In this document: piece by piece, positions 1-10,215 of the stretch
Position numbering within the stretch: the first letter of the stretch is position 1
How the letters are laid out: each line of letters opens with the position of its first letter
NCBI GenBank assembly: GCA_029721435.1
Contig: CM056574.1
Span: 434,001 to 498,000 of the forward strand
DNA: 64,000 nucleotides
Reading direction: 5' to 3'
DNA from: Gymnothorax reevesii
Lineage: Eukaryota > Chordata > Actinopteri > Anguilliformes > Muraenidae
Translations under genes and position numbers: made by a program
Notes under the pieces: generated by a model
What the model saw: only the letters and a program-made list of their open reading frames with translations
The model's database searches: none
What the model was told of the DNA's origin: nothing

Positions 1-102
1 TGCACTGCTACTTCAGAATCAGCTGTAGTCACTTCATCTGAACCTGACCCAGCAATAGATCCTCACCACCAGCAGTCTGAATATGTTTTTAATGATGAAT
101 AA
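1..102 (+). other. Short open reading tail, unidentified
   Basis: The window opens inside a reading frame of 33 codons that is open from base 1 to a TAA at 100-102 and is rich in Ser, Glu, Asp and Pro. It could be the C-terminal end of a host or transposase gene that starts upstream, or chance. GGCCC-rich stretches at about 385-430, of the kind I associate with degenerate hAT-type 3' regions, give weak support for a transposon. I do not recognise the peptide. Confidence 0.2.
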
Positions 103-120
103 ATTAGTGGATAAGACAAC

Positions 121-212
121 TATCCATCCATCCATCCATCCATTTTCAACCGCTTATCCGGGGCCGGGTCGCGGGGGCAGCAGTCTAAGTAGGGATGCCC
201 AGACTTCACAGG
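121..212. repeat. (ATCC)n microsatellite with attached fish interspersed repeat
   Basis: About five ATCC units run into a segment containing CCGCTTATCCGGGGCCGGGT and a GGGGGCAGCAG motif. This combination is very common in teleost genomes as a short interspersed fragment next to ATCC repeats. It has no coding potential and supports a fish origin. Confidence 0.6.
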
Positions 213-689
213 ATAAGACAACTAGTAATTCATAATTCACGTATTGATACTCTCTTTGTTGAGTGGTTAATTTTAAAAAAGGAAAAATTGGGTGTATTGC
301 ATTAGGCACTGTCAAGAACACTGAGAAATAGAAAAATAATGAATAACATCATGATATATTGTCGTTAAAGAGTGGCAATGAAAAGTCGGGCGTGGGGGCC
401 CACACCGATATTCTGTCAGGGGCCCCAGAATTCCAAGCAACTGCCTTGCGCACATTCAGTGTAGAAGATGGTTAGCTCTCAAACATGGCAAAAGCTGTGG
501 AAATAACCGAGCATGATGACTGTATGGGGTGAGATGGATTGGATTTTTTTTTCCCCCAGTTATATTAGTATCATCAGTGTCACATGTTAAAAAAGATGAT
601 GGTTAAAGAATACGGGGTTAATAAAGGACTTGGCCAAAACATATTAGCTGTCATACATTCTTTTATCCTTGTCAGCTTCTACAAATTAA
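213..689. other. Non-coding stretch, nothing identified
   Basis: AT-rich sequence with no convincing reading frame, RNA gene or terminal repeats. A GGCCC-rich patch near 385-430 may be a decayed transposon 3' region, but I cannot place it. Confidence 0.4.
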
Positions 690-868
690 GGCCTTCCTCC
701 TAATAGCTGAAAAACTAAAACTAAGACTAAAACTAAATAAAAACTAAACTGAAACTAGTGAATTCCTCAAAATAAAAAACTAAAACTAAACTGAAATAAA
801 AAAGCAAACTGTAAAACTAAATAGAAATAAAAACTAATGAAAATTTCAAAACTATAATAACCTTGATC
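690..868. repeat. AAACTAA-rich low-complexity repeat
   Basis: Imperfect repeats of ACTAAA/AAACTAAA type, ending in a segment that reads TTATTATAG-like on one side. Such A-rich ACTAA tracts are frequent in fish DNA, often at the ends of decayed elements. Here the tract abuts the end of the broken gag to its right and may mark where that element was truncated. Confidence 0.6.
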
Positions 869-1620
869 CCATGTACATGACATCATCTTTTTCTTCATGT
901 TCCATCTCAGACTTTTCTCTCGGTTTTCCATGGTTTTAACGTGGTGTTTGAGACCTACACTTGCGACTGAAGTGGTTCTTTAATTTGCACTGGTTACATA
1001 TTTTTCCATATGCTGGACACTTCTTTGGCTCGTGGCTGTCACCACACCTCTGACATTCTGTCTTCTCATTTTCAGTCTCAGACTGCTTGCTACTGGGTTT
1101 CTTTGTTTTGGTAACTTTTAATTTATTCACGCCTACATCTGCTTCCACGTGTAGTGCTTTCATGTGACTTTGAGTTACCTCACTCGCCAGATATTCACAG
1201 CCTTTGCCAAGTCTAAATTCGTCTCCCTGAGCAGCCTAGCCCTCACAGTTTCATTGATAATGCCACAAACAATGCAGTCTTTTATCAGTTCATCAGTTAG
1301 CTCTGCAAACTCACAATCCTTTGCCTTATTCTTTAGATCCGTCACGTAAGCATCAATCGGCTCATTCGGTCCCTGCGCTCTTGTAAAGAACACATGCCTC
1401 AGGTACGTATTGTTCTTCCGCGGCTCACAGTAGTTTCTAAACATTTCTTTCAGTCCACTAAAACCATCGACATCATTGTCAAATTCCATGGTATTAAATA
1501 CCTTTATCGCTTAGTCTCCAGCAACATGAAGGAATGTCGCGCATTTCACCTTCTCACTCCTCTTCAATGCCTGTCGCGGTGAGATAGAGTTCAAACTTTT
1601 GAATCCACGTTCGCCAGTTT
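869..1620 (-). pseudogene. Broken Ty3/Gypsy gag with zinc knuckle
   Basis: On the minus strand the region encodes a retrotransposon Gag. It starts near 1620 with a WRTWIQKFELYL-like N-terminal core, continues through 1489-1175 (capsid-like core with KDCIVCGI and ARLLRE, characteristic of fish Ty3/Gypsy Gag) and ends in 1163-936 with CQRCGDSHEPKKCPAYG and CNQCKLKNHFSRKC, a double cysteine knuckle. The frame is broken at least twice, near 1510-1530 and near 1175-1185, each time by a single-base shift, and no proper start codon precedes it. Protease and pol are missing, because an ACTAA-rich repeat follows directly. It lies next to an LTR-like sequence on its 5' side. It is a dead remnant; family assignment to Ty3/Gypsy is from motif recognition. 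Confidence 0.75.
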
Positions 1621-1652
1621 TCTGCCAGTTTCGTTTGTGCTAGTTAAAACAG

Positions 1653-2458
1653 TGTTTGAAAGGAACGGGCTTAGACTCCAAATGCAGTTCAGCATCGGCA
1701 GGTTGTTTATTAGGATTAATACAGCTCATGGTCAGAAACAGAAACAGATCGATAGCCAGGCAAACAGGGTGATGCAGAATAGTCAGAATCAGAGTCAGGG
1801 GACAAGCAAGTAGTTCAGTAACCAGAGAATCAATCCACACAAAGACCGTAACAAAAGGGGTAGATCTAAGGGAATGGAAGGGGAAGGAAAAGGGAGTTGG
1901 ATGGGATAAGGGAGAAACACAGGAGAATCTAAACAGATGGGTACAAAATGGGAATAAGGGAGAACAGAGTACTAATCAATCAACCAGCAATCAAACAACG
2001 TAATACAAACAATCAATAACGAGACTTACGGGAGAATTCACAGAAAACAAGCAATCAACAGTCGAAACTCAGAAAGCGCAGAAACGAGACAATCACAGCG
2101 AGCTGTGGGAAGAATCGAGTCGACAGGGACCTGCGGTAAAAATACGTCTTTTAAACACATACTAATCAGTGTAATCCCAGCTAGAATGCAGGACAGCTGT
2201 AGAGAAGGGCGGAACTAGTAAAGCAAGGACGGTGATAGGAAAGCGAGGGGAAACAGGTGGAGTTCTAACTCTGATCTAACTAATCACCCGTGCCTCGCTA
2301 ACTATTCTTCGGTGCGGATAGCCAATGAGAACAGCCAGAGAGAAGGAAGTGGATATACCTCACCGAAGTATAGGGAAGAGAGTGTGAAGACTGACAAGAC
2401 GCGACAAGACTGAAACAAAAGGAAAACGTTTAAGACTAAAGACAGCGCAATCGTAACA
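1653..2458 (-). repeat. Probable 5' LTR of the broken Gypsy element
   Basis: Read on the minus strand this ~806-bp segment begins TGTTACGATTG and can end in AAACA, fitting TG...CA termini. It contains an AATAAA signal near 1705 followed by a GCATTTGGAGTC-type R/U5 region, an arrangement seen in many teleost Gypsy LTRs. It lies immediately upstream of the gag remnant in the same orientation, with only about 30 bases between them. No second LTR copy is in view, so the boundaries are inferred. Confidence 0.5.
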
Positions 2459-2700
2459 GAAACATACATACTCTAAACGAATAAATATGATAAATAAATA
2501 AAGAGCAATAAAAATTACAAAAACATACTAAAAACAAACATATAAATCAGCGATTTCTAACAGTGTTTACTTCCTGGTTCTTGTTCATGAATCTCCTATT
2601 CAATTAACACCAACAAAGGTGACAGACTTCACTTAGTGGTCGGAGTAATAACTACACATAAATCACAGCATGGACATGTTACACTTCACTTCAAACAACT
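2459..2700. other. AT-rich flank, nothing identified
   Basis: No reading frame, RNA gene or inverted repeats that I can support. A/T-rich with short A-runs. Confidence 0.4.
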
Positions 2701-2965
2701 ATCAACTTTTGATGCCACGGTGACAGTATTGGCCGAATAATGTGCAACTTTATGCTGAAACATACACTCTTCCTTTTGGACGCTGTGTAGGCTGCAATTT
2801 TTGACCGATTACTTTCATATTTGGCGTGGACATGTGATGTACTTCACTTATAACACCTATCGATTTGGGTTGCCATGGCGACAGTATTGGCCGAATACTG
2901 CACAAGAAGGGGGAGGAGACTGCTTTCGGGGGCTTCACCCATGCAGTTGTCTAGTTACTCCAGCC
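2688..2965. repeat. Diverged direct duplication, ~160 bp apart
   Basis: The motif GACAGTATTGGCCGAATA occurs twice (about 2720 and 2880), each preceded by a related CTTCACTT...CTATC segment and a GCCA(C/T)GG(T/C) core. The spacing is about 160 bases. It is a decayed two-copy tandem duplication of unknown origin. Confidence 0.6.
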
Positions 2966-2971
2966 TTCAAA

Positions 2972-3117
2972 CTGTGGCAAAACTGGCTTATTATTCCATA
3001 CCCCAGACTGTGGCAATATAGGCTCATTATTCCCTACCCCAGACTGGGGCAATAATGGCTTATTATTCCATACCCCAGACTGTGACAATATTAGCTTATT
3101 ATTTCATACCTCAGACT
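2972..3117. repeat. 36-bp minisatellite, four copies
   Basis: Four head-to-tail units of about 36 bp with the core CCCAGACTGTGGCAATA followed by GGCTTATTATTCC. Copies differ at several positions, so the array is old and short. Confidence 0.8.
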
Positions 3118-3665
3118 ACAAAGAAAAAAAAATTCAGGTAACATTCACACCTACAGGGACCTAGTCGTGTTCAGTCATCGTCCCATCAAGGCAATACTAG
3201 ATCCCACTGGGATCTGCTCCAGTTTAGCTGCTATTCCTCTGAGGTAATACTGTCTCCATCTGGGATCTAGTCCAGTTCAGTTGCAATTGAAGCACCTATT
3301 ACACACTTGACTTGACTTGACTTGTGGGGTTTTAGTAATCAGTGCTTCAATTCAATTTAGTTGATTCTTACTTTTGCAGGAATGTAGTCTATGTAGTTCT
3401 CTCTTTCACTGAGACGATGCTAACTCTCATTGGGACCTAGTCGCTATTATCTAGTTTTTGTACTACTGATGTGATCTGTAATTTTGGTAAATTTTTTCAA
3501 AGGGTTCATTTTTCTGAATCCAAACCTTCCTGACAACATCGGAACAGTGAAATCGCAAATAAATTGACCTTTGGGCCTGGTCCTTGTGTACGTGGGTATT
3601 TTAAAAACATAGCAATTTTTTTTCTCTCTCTCTGTGGGTTGGCCTTTTGTACACATTCAAATGGT
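3118..3665. other. Unassigned sequence
   Basis: No supported gene. It contains a small (TTGAC)n run near 3306-3326 and a short CT run near 3620. The segment from about 3460 may belong to a decayed element, but I see no diagnostic ends. Confidence 0.4.
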
Positions 3666-3689
3666 GTTTAGGGTCACTTTAAAACAATG

Positions 3690-6600
3690 ATCACTCTGCT
3701 GTTAATTTTAATGTTTCATGGGAAGTTAAAAAGGTGTATTCTAAAACAAAAATGTTCAATTTTAGGTGAGCAAACTTTGACAGGATGCGCTCATATCTTA
3801 GTGAAATAAAATGGGAGACACTCCTGGACTGTGAGTCCGTAAATGAGATGTGGGAAAGATTTAAGGGGGTTGTACTTGAATCACAATGCAGATTCATTCC
3901 AAAGGTGTCCAAAAGTAAGCTGAAAAAGCAGAATCCTCAGTGGATGACCAAAAGTATTTGTAGGATTTTGAGGGAAAAGAGGAATCTTTACAAGAAGTAC
4001 ATAAAGGATAATAATGAGACAACTCAGGCTGAATACTGTAAAATGCTGACTGTGGTCAAAAAAGAGCTGAGGAATGCTAGAAGACTGTATGAAAGACAAA
4101 TTGCAGAGAGGGCAAAAACTAACCCTAAGCGGTTCTTTCAGTACTGTAGCAGAATAAGTTAAGTCAAAGAGCTGGTTATGTGCATAAAGAATAAAAACAG
4201 ATCACTGCTATATGATAACAAGGACATTGCGGATGCCTTAAACAGTTACTTTGTTGAGAATTTTACCTCAGAGGGGGGTCTTTATTTAGCCAGAGGGCAT
4301 GTCAATGCTCAAGATTATTTAGCGGAAATTGAGGTTTGGGATAACAAAGTATTAGACAAGTTGCATAAACTAAAGGCAGATAAGGCGGCGGGTCCTGATG
4401 GCTTACATCTCCTAGAGTGCTTAGGGAAGTTGGTGAGATAATCTTTAAGCCATTGGCGGAAAGATAATCTTTCCGCCATCTTCAGACGGTCTTTAGAAAC
4501 TGGAGAAATACCAAATGATTGGAAACAGGGCAATATAATACCAATATATCAGAAAGGGGACCGTACTGAGCCAGGAAATTATAAGCCAGCGAGTTTAACA
4601 TGCATTGCGTGCAAAATATTGGAATCTATCATAAAAGATGAGCTGGACTTATTTCTTGAACGTAACAGTATCTTGAGGGATAGCCAACATGGTTTTCGTA
4701 AGGGAAGGTCATGCCTGACAAACCTTCTGGAGTCTTTTGAAGAGGCCACCAAGACTTATGACCAGAGGAGGGCTTATGACATCACATACTTGGATTTTCA
4801 GAAAGCATTTGATACAGTACCACACGAGACTAATTTTTAAAATGAGGTTACAGGAGGTATTCTGGAGTGGATTCAAAACTGGTTACAGGACAGAACAGAG
4901 TGGTGGTCAGTGGTATCTCATCTGAACTAGGTATGGTGGGGAGTGGCGTCCCCCAGGGATCGGTGTTGGGACCCCTGCTGTTCCTCCTCTACATTAATGA
5001 CCTTGATAGGAATATTGAGAGCAGATTGTTATGATCCTGATCTGCCTGACCATGTTTTCATTGTGATTCTGCCTTGTTTGCCATGTCTGTTTATTCTGCT
5101 TTGCCTGATTTCGTATTGTGATTTAGATTCTATGCCATGTTTTGTTTTTGCCTTGTCGCCGTTTGGTTCCATATTCCATCTTTGCAGTTTTACTCCGGTC
5201 CATGTTTTGTTTTTCACCATGCATTGCACTTCGTCTTGCCCTGTCTGGTCTTGCCCTGTCTGATGTCTTGTAATCACTCTGCCCCAGTATTGCGTGCCAC
5301 ACTTTCGGGTCATTTAATGGTTTCTGGGATTTCAATCATCCCTTCCAATCTCGTTTACTTCCTTCACCTTGCTTTTCTACAAAATATATTTCTAAAAATG
5401 CTAACAGTTTGTTGTTTTAGTTAAATTTACTAACCAAAACTAACATTGTTTATAGTATTAACTTACTAACGAGCACTAGGGATTGTATAACTGCACTTTA
5501 CTAATTGACTAACGACTTCTCAGCATTCGCCCTATTCTAGTCTCAGCCTCTTGTCTTTTCTCAATTTACTTTGCTGTGCTTCAGCAGATCTTATGCACCT
5601 TGTTAATCACTGTTCTGCCTCTCACTTTGTGTACGGTAGAACTCCCTAACCGGAGCCATATGTTTGTCAGTAGGCTGTCTCTGTGATCCCTGTCCGCGTT
5701 TTGGCTTTTGCCAATTTCTTTTAACCAGGAACCTCCTCATGTTCTCTCCTTTGTAATTAGTCTGACCCATATCACCGGCTTGTCCTTTGTAGCATGTGAC
5801 TTCCCCTATGTGTATTTAAGCAGTCATTTCATTCGCAGCTCTTGTCAGAACGTTTTCCCTGTGCTGCAATTGTTTATGCCTTGTACTCTTAGTGTTATAC
5901 TTCTGACTGGAACATCCCGGATTCTGGTTTTGTCTTTACCTTTGATATTCCTGTGCCCGTGTACCATACCTGTTTTGCCCTACTCTGAGTTTTGTGTTTT
6001 CTGCCCTGTTAATGGTTGGGATTTCAGCCACTGGATTTTGGCTTTGGACTCTCTGACAAACCCGTGCCTGTGTACTGAACCTGTTTTGCCCGACTCTGAG
6101 TTTTGTGTTTGCTGCCCTGTGTACAGAGTGGATTACGTCCCTGGGATTCTGATTTTGGATTGTGGACTCTGTACCGCTGCCTTCTGCCCTGTGGGGGTTA
6201 ACCCCCCAATCTCAATAAAACTCATCTTTGCTGAAACTTCCGGGTCTTGCATTTGGTTCCTGAACGATACCTCACACAGATTAGTTAAATTTGCAGATGA
6301 TACTAAATTGGGGGGTTTGGCAAATGGTTTGGAATCCACTAAAGTGATTCAGGATGATTTGGATAGAATCCAGAATTGGGCAGAAATGTGGCAAATGAGA
6401 TTTAATGTAGCGAAATGTAAAATTGTACATGTAGGTAATAAAAACATTAGATGGGATTACTTCATGAGAGGTTTAAAACTGGAATGTGCTGCACACAAGA
6501 AAGATCTGGGAGTGATTGTTGACCAAACCCTCACAGGTTCTAGCCATTGTGCTGTAGCAGTTAAAAAAAGCCAATCAGATGCAGGGATTCATTGCCAAAC

Positions 6601-7050
6601 GTATTGAATACAAATCTAAGGAGGTGATGCTTCTTTTGAACAACACATTCGTCAGACCACATCTGGAGTATTGTGTATAGTCCTGGGGACCATACTTTAA
6701 GAAAGATATAGAGGCTCTAGAGAAAGTTCAGAGAAGAGCCACTAAGCTAATTCCAGGTATAAAAGATGAAAGCCATGAGAAGAGGCTGCAGATCCTTAAT
6801 CTCTTTAGTCTTAAGAAAAGGAGACTACGGTGTGATTTGCTTGAGGTCTTTAAATATGTTAAAGGGATTTACAAAGTGAATTCAGTAGGACTCCTTCAAC
6901 TAAGTGTTGGGAGTAGAACTCGGGGTCACAAATGGAAGTTGACCAAAGGTAAATTTAGCACTGATATTCTGAAATATTTCTTCACTCAAAGAGTAATTTC
7001 AATGTGGAATAGCTTACCTGACCATATTGTTGAGGCAGAGACCTTGGGGG
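3690..7050 (+). pseudogene. CR1-like ORF2 remnant (endonuclease end, RT)
   Basis: The reading frame is recognisable but broken. In-frame stops lie near 3770, 4160 and 4440. A frameshift near 4838 follows the DFQKAFDTVPHE motif, and the LTR insertion follows at 5027. Recognisable RT parts include QHGFRKGRSCLTNL (about 4690-4730), LDFQKAFDTVPH (4795-4830), the QGSVLGPLLF region (4955-4990, in another frame) and FADDTKL (6292-6312) with the catalytic DD. The C-terminal half is open in 6837-7050 and upstream with one stop near 6680. A reading frame of 299 codons at 5708-6607 is a chance fusion of solo-LTR sequence with the tail of the RT and is not a gene. Confidence 0.8.
5027..6276 (+). mobile_element. 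Solo LTR of a Ty3/Gypsy element
   Basis: A 1250-bp segment with termini TGTTATGATCC...CCTCACA is flanked by a perfect 5-bp target duplication CAGAT (5022-5026 and 6277-6281). It has an AATAAA signal near 6213 and no internal coding region, so it is a solo LTR left by LTR-LTR recombination. Its middle part (about 5440-5560) is clearly related to the LTRs of the intact chromovirus at 16228-22719, which share the CTTACTAAC and ACTAATTGACTAA stretches. It therefore belongs to an older member of the same family. It lies inside the CR1 RT gene. Confidence 0.93.
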
Positions 7051-7077
7051 TTATGTTATGTTATGTTATCTTATGTT

Positions 7078-7319
7078 AAAACAAATATTTTAGAAAACTC
7101 TCTCCTGGGTGAAGATTTGTACAAACACCGGTTTAATTGTTTTCGTGTGGACATGCTTTTGGAAAGCAATGATGTTACAGGTCATTTTGCACAAGCCCAC
7201 TGCTGCATTATGTGAGTTTCTTCTCTGGTAGTAGACCATTTAAATGTAGATGTCGCCACCTAATGCCTCGGAAAACTTAATTGGAGCGTTTGTAGCCATT
7301 TTTGCATTCTCGCGTGGAC
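7078..7319. other. Short unannotated flank
   Basis: Non-coding sequence between the LINE tail and the next element; no feature identified. Confidence 0.4.
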
Positions 7320-8055
7320 CAGTGGTGTAGCCAGCGGGTATGCCAAGACGCCTTCCTGTATGACAGCAATTAGTCCTGGCTGGTTCTCAATCATTTTTCT
7401 TTATTGACACGTTTTCCAATTATCGTAATTTGCAACTGAAGACACGGTTTCTCTCCATATGCGATCTAACAGCAATTAAATCATGGGCAAAACTAGTACA
7501 GTTGCGGAACAAGTACAGAGAACTGGGTTGCACAAAACATCCGTTTTGAACAATTATTAGTCCTGACCTGTTTTCAGTCATTTTCATAATTACGTTCTCT
7601 GTAACAGGTGCTGCTTGTTCTCCCTGATTAGGTAAGACGACAATTATTCCTCTGGACGCGTATTTGCTGTATTTAAATCAAAGTTATTCAAAATTGCATA
7701 CCTGTCGAGTCTCTCACAAATAGCTGGAGACGCACGCTTTTTATAGACTATTGAACTGCTGAATGTCACTTTTTTTTTTTAAGCAACCCACACAATACCG
7801 AGAGTGAAAGTCCGCGTGTCATTGGAACATGGACCAATTCAATCAACCTGAAGCATTTAGTAAATTATTTTGCTGTACTGAATTTAGCCCATGATTTCAT
7901 TGTTGTTAGATTGCATATGGAGAGAAACCGTGTCTTCAGTTGCCAATTACGATAATTGGAAAACACGTCAATAAAGGAAAATGATTGAGAACTAGCCAGG
8001 ACTAATGACTGTCATAAAGTAACGTGTCTTGGCCCACCTGTTGGCTTCGCCACTG
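7320..8055. mobile_element. hAT-like non-autonomous element with long inverted repeats
   Basis: Arms of about 165 bp at 7320-7487 and 7885-8055 are inverted copies of each other. Both arms contain a TATGGAGAGAAACCGTG-type block and the GGTTCTCAATCATTTT block in opposite orientations. The ends read CAGTGGTGTAGCC and, inverted, CAGTGGCGAAGCC, a CAGNGGCG-type terminus typical of hAT elements. The 8-bp flanks GCGTGGAC and GTGTGGAA match at 6 of 8 positions, consistent with a decayed hAT target duplication. The ~400-bp interior has no transposase. The assignment to hAT is inferred from ends and flank length. Confidence 0.7.
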
Positions 8056-8063
8056 GTGTGGAA

Positions 8064-8603
8064 GGGGATATATATGTGTGGACAACATATATTTTTTTAA
8101 TGCATAGAAAAATATCAGTTTAAAAAAATACTGTAACAGTGTACATGTTGACTAGGCCTTAGAGCGCCAAAATAAATTTTAGAATATACATAAATATGTA
8201 AATGTAGTTATCTTGTGTTGTTGAAAACCTATCATGTGGCCACTTGTTTTAAAGAGCTCCCCTGTGAATTTGACTTTGGTTTCTTAAATCATTGAGAAAC
8301 AATAGTTGCATTTAGTGCTCTTGGGGTTAATGTAATAAAATAAAATTCTCATAAAAAATAAAAATCATCGGCAAGGTGTGTTGAATTTACCAATACAAAT
8401 AATTTCACGGGCAGGTGGTTGGCCCCCAGAAAAATCTAAATTAAAAAGTCCTGCTTTAGTTTGTTTATTTGAAGAGATTTAATTCATTTGTATAATTCAT
8501 GTAATTATTTTGATGTGGGATTTGTTTTAAAAATACAATATTATTTATTTTTTTGTTATTTAAGATGAAATGTAATTTCAGTTGCTCTTTTAAGAAGAGG
8601 ATA
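8064..8603. other. AT-rich non-coding sequence
   Basis: No supported gene or RNA. AT-rich with several poly-A/T runs and one GGCCCCCAG-type patch near 8415 resembling that at 385-430. Confidence 0.4.
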
Positions 8604-8857
8604 GCATTAGTGTCAGCACTGGCCCTGAGCTGCAGTGGGTCTCCCTAAGGGCAGCTGTGCTCAGTGGGGTCAGCATTAGTGTCAGCACTGGCCCTGAGCT
8701 GCAGTGGGTCTCCCTAAGGACAGCTGTGCTCAGTGGGGTCAGCATTAGTGTCAGCACTGGCCCTGAGCTGCAGTGGGTCTCCCTAAGGGCAGCTGTGCTC
8801 AGAGGGGTCAGCATTAGTGTCAGCACTGGCCCTGAGCTGCAGTGTGTCTACAGTGGA
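8604..8857. repeat. 69-bp minisatellite, ~3.7 copies
   Basis: Units start at 8604, 8673, 8742 and 8811, exactly 69 bases apart, each with GCATTAGTGTCAGCACTGGC and a CTCCCTAAGGGCAGCTGTGC segment. Copies are nearly identical, so the array is young. Because 69 is a multiple of three, short open frames run through it on both strands; they are not genes. It ends about 55 bases before the first host exon. Confidence 0.95.
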
Positions 8858-8912
8858 GTCGGCATCAGAGCTGAGATGTAGGCATGAGGCCAATTTATTT
8901 TTCTGCATGTAG

Positions 8913-8982
8913 GCTCCTCGTCTCCATCAAACCAGGATTGGTCAAGAAGATCAACCGCCTTCCAACTCCTATCGCTGGACTG
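8913..8982 (+). CDS. limch1: Host exon A: CH domain of a LIMCH1/LMO7-family gene
   Basis: A 70-base exon bounded by TTTTTCTGCATGTAG before 8913 and GTGAGC from 8983. The first base completes a split codon. The next 23 codons read [12 protein letters not shown] and [11 protein letters not shown], a highly conserved part of the single calponin-homology domain of LIMCH1 and LMO7, actin-associated proteins of stress fibres and junctions. The exon is phase-compatible with exon B (ends on a complete codon). The preceding CH exon is not seen in the window. The surrounding sequence is repeat DNA without this conservation, which strengthens the call. The choice of LIMCH1 over LMO7 rests on residues in exons B and C and is from memory of the families, not a search. 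Confidence 0.85.
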
Positions 8983-9315
8983 GTGAGCTAGTGAGCATGT
9001 GACTGCTTGTGTGCGTGTGTGTATATGCGTGTTTGCAATTGTATGTTTTTACAGTATATGCACACGTTTGCATGTTGATCTGTGAGCAGAGTTTGCCCCG
9101 GCTTCTGTGTAAAAGCAGCTGGTCTTTTGAGGATCTGTGTGCAGGATAACCTGACTGTGCTTCTCTGTGCTTTTATCCTGTGTGTGTTTCTTTGTGGGAT
9201 AAAATGACTGCTTCTCTCTGTGCTATAAACCTGATCTGAGTTTCTCTGCACTTCACAATCCTGACTGTATTTCTTTTAGCAGAATCATTTGGGCCTAATT
9301 CTTTTTTCATTTCTA
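8983..9315 (+). other. Ancestral part of intron A with degenerate repeats
   Basis: Intronic sequence with a TG-rich start (about 8996-9060) followed by several degenerate copies of a CTGACTGTGCTTCTCTGTGC-like unit (about 9143-9290). One copy, at about 9134-9165, reads GTGTGCAG then GATAACCTGACTGTGCTTCT. That resembles the acceptor and beginning of exon B (GCGCAG then GACAACCTGACGG). Without the inserted elements this intron would be only about 380 bases long. Confidence 0.55.
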
Positions 9316-9362
9316 CAGTCCTGTGCAAAAGCCTTAGGCTCCCTGCACTTATCAATATTTAA

Positions 9363-9692
9363 CCCTAGAACACTATTGCTAAAATTAGCAACACCATCAC
9401 TAACGCCGGGTGATTTTTCCCGATATAGTAAAATACCCAATAAAAAGTACTTGTCATCAAAATATGACAATACATGACAAATTAGAGTAGTGTTCTTTTA
9501 TTTTCAACTGTGCCATGTCTAACAAAATGAAAAAAAGTACCCTGAGGTAAACAAAACACCCATGTCTTCAAAGATGCCAAAGACAATGCTGAAGCTGCCC
9601 AGGGACCCATAACACTCAGACAAACGCAACATCATGAAAATCACGAAACACGTTTGCTCGGGTGAAAATCACCCGCCAATAGTGTTCTAGGG
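9363..9692. mobile_element. piggyBac-like MITE
   Basis: A 330-bp element with perfect 16-bp terminal inverted repeats CCCTAGAACACTATTG (9363-9378 and, inverted, 9677-9692), flanked on both sides by TTAA (9359-9362 and 9693-9696). TTAA target sites and CCYT-type ends are the signature of the piggyBac superfamily. Subterminal CGGGTGATTTT motifs occur near both ends in opposite orientation (about 9406-9421 and 9658-9675), and each is itself close to a palindrome. It has no coding capacity, so it would depend on a transposase encoded elsewhere. Confidence 0.93.
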
Positions 9693-9939
9693 TTAAATCT
9701 GCTTTAGATCTTCACTCTTTGTTTTCCACATTAGAGTTGCTGAAGGCAAGAAGTAAATTTGAAATTCCAAATGCTAACTCAAAGAAAAGTTTTATAAATA
9801 AATGCTTGTATTTCATTTTTAGCCACTAACACAGCTAGAGACCCGGATCACCCAGCCTCCCACTTGTTTGTTCCTCTGCCTTCATGTAGACGTCAGAGGG
9901 AATGTTTTCTCTTAGGCTGGTCATGTTTCATGTATTTCT

Positions 9940-10215
9940 CATGTCCTCGTGCACCAGCACTTCAATACCTGCACTTACTGTGTGTCATGATTGTTGCTGT
10001 GTTACCATGACATGTTTTTATGCTTGATTTCTATATGACCATGTGTGCTGTTTTGACCAATGGATGTTCATGTGCCCTTGCACTAGCACTTTAATACTTG
10101 CACTTACTGTGCTTAATGATTATTGTTGTGTTGTTTTTTGTTGTTATATGTATGCTGAGCTCTCCAATGTGTTTCCCAAATGGCAATGAATACTACTACT
10201 ACTTCTACTACATTA
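9940..10215. repeat. Diverged direct duplication with (ACT)n tail
   Basis: Two related segments begin near 9940 and 10069, sharing GCAC(C/T)AGCACTT(C/T)AATAC and TGCACTTACTGTG, and run into a TACTACTACT tract at about 10190-10211. The layout (AATG...short-repeat tail) resembles the 3' end of a non-LTR element, but no coding part is present and the assignment is open. Confidence 0.5.

Larger units (their letters stand above)
3666..7077 (+). mobile_element. CR1-like LINE, 5'-truncated and interrupted
   Basis: A 5'-truncated non-LTR retrotransposon on the plus strand. It begins within the C-terminal end of the endonuclease domain (an NDH-type version of the SDH motif near 3690), then has the linker (3785-4162), the RT domain and a C-terminal region with the VQRRATKLIPG motif near 6730. 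It ends in TTATG repeats at 7051-7077, a short-repeat 3' tail as in CR1/L2-group LINEs. A solo LTR (5027-6276) splits the RT domain. Removing it brings the GPLLFLLYINDLD block next to FADDTKLGG. The sequence matches the CR1 clade best by motif; L2/L3 relatives are possible. Confidence 0.8.

Noticed and set aside
5708..6607. A 299-codon gene
   Set aside because: The frame joins the end of a solo LTR to the LINE RT remnant; the two parts belong to different elements.
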